7,976 bases of DNA, from NCBI GenBank assembly GCA_014379275.1, contig JACMMA010000536.1:1-7976 (forward strand). Reading direction: 5' to 3'. The notes under the pieces were generated by a model. That model saw nothing but the letters and a program-made list of their open reading frames with translations, ran no database searches and was not told where the DNA came from. Position numbers and translations under genes: made by a program. This DNA comes from Armatimonadota bacterium. GTDB lineage: Bacteria; Armatimonadota; Armatimonadia; Armatimonadales; Armatimonadaceae. Shown one piece after another: positions 1 to 3,762 of this stretch (its first letter is position 1; every line of letters starts with the position of its first letter).

Positions 1-252
1 CCGACGAGCTACAGCACGAACAGCCTGTACAGCGTCGGATTCGGCGGGCAGTTCGGCTACTACGTCGAGAACAACACGAAACTTGCGAGCGGCGACCCGA
101 GGGACCGCGGTCTGATCCTCGCCACGCACCGCTACCACGACCCGATTAACCCTCGCTGGCTGACACGGGACCCCATCGGCTACGACGGCGACATCAACCT
201 CTACGGCTACGTCCAAAGCAACCCGGTGATGAACACCGATCCGAGTGGTCTA
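1..252 (+). repeat. RHS core-end direct repeat, copy 1
   Basis: This is the module 1 copy of the conserved RHS core end, extending to the DPSGL codons. It matches 1373-1615. Two blocks are identical at nucleotide level: 40-75 equals 1406-1441 (36 bp) and 175-212 equals 1538-1575 (38 bp). Similarity stops at the variable tip. Between the two blocks the copies differ by exactly one codon of length, so reading frame is preserved. Confidence 0.85.
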
Positions 253-528
253 GCGAAAATATACATATGCTTTCGACAAGTATGGCAACCTGCGCCCTTT
301 GGAACCTGGTGCTATACGGGAGGATCGCATTCTTATCTTCGAATTGTTGATGAGAAGACGGGCGAACAGTGGACGGTGAGTGGTGGTCCTGCAAGCGACA
401 GAGATCCCGAAAAATACGAAGGCAAGGGTACGGGAAACTCGTTATGTTCGCGAGTAGATGGGAGGAAGGAACCTATGACTGGCCCGTGCCTATCCCTTCT
501 GAAATGCGCGGACATGTTAGCCGACTGA
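1..528 (+). CDS. RHS repeat-associated core protein, C-terminal part with tip domain (5' end outside window)
   Basis: Frame 1 is open from the first base to the TGA at 526-528, so only the C-terminal end of an RHS protein is visible. RHS proteins are large secreted or surface shells that carry a variable C-terminal toxin. The core end is clear: HRYHDPINPRW, then RDPIGY (Asp codon at 169), NLYGYV and DPSGL (238-252). The two Asp-Pro motifs are those associated with autoproteolytic release of RHS tips, so cleavage after DPSGL is plausible. The tip starts about 253 and includes GGSHSYLRIVD and WTVSGGP. Homology-like sequence appears to leave this frame near 432-438 and continue in the -1 frame to 791; the last ~30 codons here (439-528) read as out-of-frame sequence. 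This is a broken gene, an assembly or read error, or a -1 frameshifting gene. The RHS assignment is firm; the tip activity is not recognised. Confidence 0.85.
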   Translation, partial: PTSYSTNSLYSVGFGGQFGYYVENNTKLASGDPRDRGLILATHRYHDPINPRWLTRDPIGYDGDINLYGYVQSNPVMNTDPSGLAKIYICFRQVWQPAPFGTWCYTGGSHSYLRIVDEKTGEQWTVSGGPASDRDPEKYEGKGTGNSLCSRVDGRKEPMTGPCLSLLKCADMLAD

Positions 529-791
529 TGCGGGATGACGATAAATCTGGTCAAAAATGGTTCCAACATCTCAGTGGAAAAGGTGCTGAATTTATAGAAA
601 GAGGCTTCGATTATGTACCTGTCGCACCGCTCGGCGGACAGAATAGCAACAGTTTCGCTCGTGAGATAATGCAACGCACAGGTCTTGGCGATATAAGTTT
701 ACTGAACCGCTATAAAATAGGGGTGTGGGCACCTCTGTGGGAGAACGATCCTTGGTTTTGGGAGGTGTACACCAAGGAAGGGAAATATTAA
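435..791 (+). pseudogene. Second half of module 1 RHS tip domain, in the -1 frame
   Basis: This frame (codons starting at multiples of 3) overlaps the preceding RHS frame and ends at TAA 789-791. From 435 it reads KLVMFASRWEEGTYDWPVPI and continues for 118 residues. It contains PLGGQNSNSFAREIMQRTGL (NSNSFA at 642-659) and ends aromatic-rich with WAPLWENDPWFWEVY. It fits as the natural continuation of the upstream HSYLR...GEQWTVSGGP segment: together they look like one compact domain in which a Gly-Gly-x-Asn-Ser-Asn motif precedes a short helix. There is no good independent start. The ATG at 444 has only a GGGA-like stretch 8 nt upstream, so independent translation is possible but less likely. 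I do not recognise the enzymatic class. NSNSF loosely recalls Asn-Cys-Asn motifs of papain-like folds with Cys replaced by Ser, which is only a resemblance. Confidence 0.6.
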
Positions 792-818
792 GTATCGGAG
801 ATTCACATTGGTGGTCTT

Positions 819-1271
819 ATGGGGCTTCAGTGCAACAAAGACCACCAATCGGCGTATGACCGGCAAAAGGAAGCTACTGTGGGAAAATGGCTACATAGGT
901 GGGGCATTTGTCTATCGTTAGGTGCTGTGTTTATTGGCTTGTGGGCGGTTCACACTTATCAGATGGGGGAGGCGATGAATGATCTGGTACGCTTCGAGAC
1001 CGAACTCAAAGACGGTCTTCGCATAGGCATCAGTTACAGCACATATAAACATCTTTTAAAAGATAAGTTCGGGTTCGATTTTGTTGGCGACTGGGACGGC
1101 GCGGAGGTGACTGACAGTGGGCGTGTTGTCCGAGCCGAGAAGAGACGAGATTCGGTTAGTCAAAGTGCAGGGACCGGCCCCCATGGTTATCGCACTCAAG
1201 TCGAGTCGGTATTCGACGATAAAAAGGTATTGAAGTCAATACGTATACAGAGATGGACCGGGACTATTTAG
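819..1271 (+). CDS. Hypothetical single-pass membrane protein, candidate immunity protein of module 1
   Basis: This is a 150-residue protein, ATG at 819 and TAG at 1269-1271, beginning 27 nt after the module 1 tip stop. A basic N-terminus (RQKEATVGKWLHR) is followed by one hydrophobic segment at about residues 29-47 (LSLGAVFIGLWAVHTY). The rest, about 100 residues, is polar and mixed alpha/beta; by the positive-inside rule it would lie outside the cytoplasm. A GTG at 879 (residue 21) has a better ribosome site, AAGGAAG at 867-873 with 5-nt spacing, and may be the true start, giving 130 residues just before the membrane segment. Its position after an RHS tip and its low GC (21 of 60 bases at 1021-1080) fit a cognate immunity gene for a toxin acting at or across the envelope. 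No family is recognised; immunity is inferred from context alone. Confidence 0.6.
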   Translation: MGLQCNKDHQSAYDRQKEATVGKWLHRWGICLSLGAVFIGLWAVHTYQMGEAMNDLVRFETELKDGLRIGISYSTYKHLLKDKFGFDFVGDWDGAEVTDSGRVVRAEKRRDSVSQSAGTGPHGYRTQVESVFDDKKVLKSIRIQRWTGTI

Positions 1272-1288
1272 AGGTTCGTGATCATTGA

Positions 1289-2194
1289 TTGCCTTCCCGA
1301 TGGGTAGCTCGGATGGACGGCTACCCGAAGGCGGACGTGTCCTGCAGCGTGGCGTACTCGACGACGACCGGACCGACGAGCTACACCGCGGGTTATTCCG
1401 TCGGGTTCGGCGGGCAGTTCGGCTACTACGTCGAGAACAACGCCAAACTGAGCACCGATTCGCGCGACCGGGGCTTGATCCTCGCCATGCACCGCTACTA
1501 CGACCCGATCAACGCAAGATGGCTGACGCGCGACCCGATCGGCTACGACGGCGACATCAACCTCTACGGCTACGTTACCGGGATCTCCGTCATGGAGTCC
1601 GACCCGAGTGGGCTTCAATCTGACGATGACGACACGCTGTACCTTAGTCCGCGACAACTGTACCGCAAAGCCGGTAATGATTTTCGCAACGAGCCGATGT
1701 GGAAAGCTGGCAGTAAAGAACGGCGGCAATACGCTACCGCCATGGAGAGCGTGATTCCCGGAGCGGATGTCGCGAGCGCCGGGTACCAAACCGCAACGGG
1801 GAAGAACCTTCTATCGGGAGCAAACGCTAGTCGGGATGCTACTGTCGCTACGCCCGCTCTGGCTACTGTTCACGCTGATGATCTCAAGCCGAAGACAATC
1901 ATCGGTCAGTCTCCCAAGCAACAAGGAACGAGTTTCAAGGAACTCAGAAACCTCGTCTCAAAATGGGGCAAAGGTGCTTTTCACAGTGTGTCCGCGAGCA
2001 TTCGCCGCCATACCGACGAGAAAGGGTTTGGTACCAACAATTTGAGATACCTGAGGAAGTCCATGAACTTTAACAAAAAGGGAGCGAAGAACAGCGGTTT
2101 GCGCTCGGACGGAACAATCCTGTGGACGCGGGTGGACGGCTCTCCTCTCATTGAGAGGGGCAAAATTGTCTCCTGTACCCCGCCAAGACAGTGA
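1289..2194 (+). CDS. Displaced RHS core C-terminus with variable toxin tip (module 2)
   Basis: This 301-residue frame opens right after the in-frame TGA at 1286-1288. There is no full RHS gene upstream, and TTG 1289 is only the first possible start. Residues ~10-109 repeat the RHS core end of module 1: GQFGYYVENN, HRYYDPINARW, RDPIGY (Asp 82) and DPSGL (Asp 105). Residues 110-210 hold a charged DDDD stretch and GYQTATGKNLLSGANASRD (165-183), which resembles pre-toxin linkers of polymorphic toxins. The last ~90 residues are basic, with SASIRRHTDEKGFG (His 241), NLRYLRKSMNF and terminal GKIVSCTPP. That pattern (His, Gly, Tyr-rich helix, then a C-terminal Gly-Lys-Ile-Val strand) recalls RNase toxins of the BECR fold, a low-confidence guess. 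It is probably a silent donor cassette expressed after recombination into an RHS locus. Confidence 0.8.
   Translation: MPSRWVARMDGYPKADVSCSVAYSTTTGPTSYTAGYSVGFGGQFGYYVENNAKLSTDSRDRGLILAMHRYYDPINARWLTRDPIGYDGDINLYGYVTGISVMESDPSGLQSDDDDTLYLSPRQLYRKAGNDFRNEPMWKAGSKERRQYATAMESVIPGADVASAGYQTATGKNLLSGANASRDATVATPALATVHADDLKPKTIIGQSPKQQGTSFKELRNLVSKWGKGAFHSVSASIRRHTDEKGFGTNNLRYLRKSMNFNKKGAKNSGLRSDGTILWTRVDGSPLIERGKIVSCTPPRQ
1373..1615 (+). repeat. RHS core-end direct repeat, copy 2
   Basis: This is the module 2 copy of the segment at 1-252. The RHS-like sequence continues upstream of 1373 to about 1307 (MDGYPKADVSCSV), beyond what the window shows for copy 1. The identical blocks lie immediately before the variable tip, which is where homologous exchange of tips would need to occur. 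Confidence 0.85.
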
Positions 2195-2203
2195 ACAACG
2201 GAA

Positions 2204-2245
2204 TCGAATGGCTCGCATCTTCCCTTGGAAATGCGAGCCATTCGA
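2204..2245 (+). repeat. Perfect 15-bp inverted repeat between module 2 toxin and immunity candidate
   Basis: TCGAATGGCTCGCAT (2204-2218) is exactly complementary to ATGCGAGCCATTCGA (2231-2245), separated by 12 nt. Inside the loop TTCC (2220-2223) can also pair with GGAA (2227-2230), making a longer stem with one bulged C. It begins 9 nt after the module 2 stop. No T-run follows the stem, so it is not a classical intrinsic terminator. It may attenuate read-through, stabilise the upstream mRNA, or be a protein-binding or recombination site. Confidence 0.8.
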
Positions 2246-2248
2246 GTG

Positions 2249-2683
2249 ATGAATCAGCAGAAATGTCTGAGTGCCCAAAATGGAAAGGATGTTCGTACAA
2301 GAACTATGCGAAGTTTAAACAATTCCTCATCTGAGGACACGGCACGGAGTGAGTTGTCAGAACTCAACAAAATCGTTGCTACCTCCGCTCTCCGTTGCCT
2401 GAAGATATTTCAAGAGATGTATGCCAACGAAGCGACCTGCGATCTTGCGGCTACAATAGAAATCTGGTCGGATTCAGTGTCAGGATATTCAGATACTTAC
2501 GTGCGTCGCGGGGATGCACCCGACCGGGGGCAGTGTGTCGAAGTCCTGACCGGGCTATCATTAAGTGGCCAGGGCTTATCGTTCGAGAGGGTTCCCCCTG
2601 ACTATCACTATCAACTTTACACTCATCTCTATCTTGTTGACTATATGAGGATAAAATTAACCCTTGCTCTGAATAAAATTTAG
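2249..2683 (+). CDS. Hypothetical small soluble protein, candidate immunity protein of module 2
   Basis: The frame ends at TAG 2681-2683. Start choice is uncertain. TTG 2225 and ATG 2231 lie inside the 2204-2245 hairpin, so the first unobstructed start is ATG 2249 (144 residues). ATG 2306 (MRSLNNSSSEDTARSELSEL) gives 125 residues and may be the real one, since the preceding residues look unstructured; neither has a strong ribosome site. The protein looks helical and acidic at first (SELNKIVATSALRCLKIFQEMY), with no signal or membrane segment, and ends HYQLYTHLYLVDYMRIKLTLALNKI-like. Position directly after the module 2 tip, low GC (20 of 60 bases at 2641-2700) and small size fit a cytoplasmic immunity protein, which would suit a toxin acting inside the cell. 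The family is not recognised. Confidence 0.55.
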   Translation: MNQQKCLSAQNGKDVRTRTMRSLNNSSSEDTARSELSELNKIVATSALRCLKIFQEMYANEATCDLAATIEIWSDSVSGYSDTYVRRGDAPDRGQCVEVLTGLSLSGQGLSFERVPPDYHYQLYTHLYLVDYMRIKLTLALNKI

Positions 2684-2718
2684 TCAGGTGTTCCTAGACT
2701 TCTTGTTTTGCTTTATAG

Positions 2719-3051
2719 GAGTCGTACTTCGTGTACGGCGACGCGTCGGGAACGTCGCAGTACGAGGTCGAGTGGGGCGCGGGCGACCTATACCATTCGG
2801 AACGCCTACGGGTACGTGCAGAACAACCCCGTCACACGAATCGACCCTGATGAACTCAAAGATTACTACGGCGCACCCGCGCGAATGATCCACCACAGAG
2901 CATTGAATAACTCGCGCAAGCGGTAGTCGCGCTGCGGAGCGGTCTCGCTCATCAGGGTCAAGTATGGGGCTACGGCAACCCATTCATCCGAAACATCGGT
3001 CGGGTAGGGTTTGCGCTCCATCAACCACAATTCTACGCCATAAGTTCATAA
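2719..3051 (+). pseudogene. Degenerate third RHS tip (module 3 relic)
   Basis: RHS core homology is limited to 2801-2857 in frame 2: NAYGYVQNNPVTRIDPDEL, where intact copies have NLYGYV and DPSGL. Frame 2 then continues KDYYGAPARMIHHRALNN and stops at TAG (2924-2926). Upstream, frame 1 opens after TAG 2716-2718 and reads SYFVYGDASGTSQYEVEW, which looks protein-like but is out of frame with the core end. Downstream, frame 1 opens again at 2911 and reads GQVWGYGNPFIRNIGRVGF before TAA 3049-3051, which could be the rest of the old tip. At least two frame changes and the absence of RDPIGY point to decay. The RHS origin of 2801-2857 is well supported; the flanking pieces are inferred. Confidence 0.6.
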
Positions 3052-3269
3052 CACGTTCTCAGCAACGGTGATCATTTACATCAGATATTTGTTTTAAGAG
3101 AGGTTCGTGTAACATCCTCTCGCTCGAAACGTTTTCGACGGCGAACACACACCCACGCTTCTGCCAATCCCCCGGCGAGCGACTCGCAGACAAGTCGTAG
3201 CACATCCACACGTGACCGGCTGATCCTGGCATGCGAGATGCTCCAGAATCGTGATCCCTTCGTGCGTGA
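3052..3269. other. Intergenic stretch, no supported gene
   Basis: Both strands were read. Minus-strand frames of 60-70 codons exist in all three frames, but none has recognisable motifs, composition or a ribosome site. Short hairpins (GAGAGG 3098-3103 with CCTCTC 3116-3121; TCGAAA 3124-3129 with TTTCGA 3133-3138) are too weak to call. It may be remnant DNA following the module 3 relic. Confidence 0.5.
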
Positions 3270-3587
3270 GGCGGGGGCACAAATACTCAGCGGCATCCCG
3301 CGTTCATCACTGCCTCACGCATCCTGTTCGGGCGGCAGAAGCCGGGGGCTGAATTCCTTTTACTCCCCCGCTTCAAAAAACGGTCCGGTGGTGCGATTAC
3401 ATTCGAGGCGAAACGAAGGGCGTTGAAGCACGGTATCGGTGTGATGTCAATCGTCGAGGAAACGAAGAACGAGCGTCGTATACATCTACAAAGAATATGC
3501 GGACTATTTGGCGAAGACACGGCCGAAAAACGTAACCGCGTCTTAATAAAATTCCTCTTGACAGCGGGCAAGAATGTTGTATATTGA
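3270..3587 (+). other. Start-less open frame, possible gene remnant
   Basis: Frame 3 is open for 105 codons after TGA 3267-3269, up to TGA 3585-3587. It has no ATG early enough to give a long product; the first plausible starts (TTG or ATG inside ALKHGIGVMSIVEETK) give under 60 residues. The translation is basic and protein-like in places: FLLLPRFKKRSGGAITFEAK, then IHLQRICGLFGEDTAEKRN. It may be the end of a decayed gene or a chance open frame. The promoter-like site at 3558-3585 overlaps its last codons, which argues against a functional gene here. No family is recognised. Confidence 0.25.
3558..3585 (+). promoter_or_regulatory. Sigma-70-type promoter, TTGACA-N16-TATATT
   Basis: The -35 TTGACA (3558-3563) matches consensus 6/6. 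The -10 TATATT (3580-3585) matches 5/6 with a 16-nt spacer. Transcription would start near 3592 and read into the large surface-protein gene. It sits just upstream of the sigma-54 site. Confidence 0.55.
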
Positions 3588-3612
3588 ATCGGGCGCCGAG
3601 GAGCCGGGAATT

Positions 3613-3628
3613 TGGCACGGAATTTGCA
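3613..3628 (+). promoter_or_regulatory. Sigma-54 (RpoN) -24/-12 promoter
   Basis: TGGCACG (3613-3619), 4 nt, then TTGCA (3624-3628), preceded by T at 3612. This matches the YTGGCACG-N4-TTGCW consensus at every defined position. The invariant GG (3614-3615) and GC (3626-3627) are 10 nt apart, as sigma-54 requires. The predicted start is near 3639. The site is in the correct orientation about 124 nt before the start codon of the choice-of-anchor A gene. Sigma-54 promoters need an enhancer-binding activator, so expression should be conditional. In PEP-CTERM/exosortase systems the activator is typically PrsR with kinase PrsK. Confidence 0.85.
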
Positions 3629-3638
3629 ACATCCCAAA

Positions 3639-3762
3639 GAATAACCCGCGTGAACCGGCATCATCGAAGCCCGTCACCCTCTAATCAATCTGTACCAGCG
3701 ACTTACGACAGGGCATCTCCCCGGATACCCTGCCCCAGTCTGCGAAATCCTAAGCAACCAGG
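3639..3762 (+). other. Predicted 5' leader of the surface-protein mRNA
   Basis: This is about 124 nt between the predicted sigma-54 start and ATG 3763. A modest stem is possible (GGGCA 3711-3715 with TGCCC 3731-3735). No strong ribosome site precedes ATG 3763 (only CCAGG directly adjoining it), which is not unusual in planctomycetes. No riboswitch family is recognised. Confidence 0.4.

Noticed and set aside
461..528. A strong Shine-Dalgarno-like GGAGGAAGGA (461-470) before ATG 475, giving a 17-residue product.
   Set aside because: The product is just the out-of-frame tail of the RHS frame and has no small-protein features. Its position downstream of the slip site is also wrong for stimulating a -1 shift.
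1285..1623. A 112-codon + strand frame overlapping the start of module 2.
   Set aside because: It is Arg-rich out-of-frame translation of the RHS core; the -1 related frame at 1289 carries the recognisable motifs.
1268..1789. A 173-codon minus-strand frame opposite module 2.
   Set aside because: It is an antisense shadow of the RHS core end. The + strand frame has clear RHS motifs.
1271..3110. A shared 10-mer GAGGTTCGTG at 1271 and 3101, considered as cassette attachment sites.
   Set aside because: The match is short, no extended repeat surrounds it, and it does not sit at equivalent positions relative to the cassettes.
3059..3296. Three overlapping minus-strand frames, one Cys-rich (CPRLTHEGITILEHLACQDQ).
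   Set aside because: All three minus frames are open at once, no motif spacing fits a zinc ribbon or known transposase, and no start site stands out.
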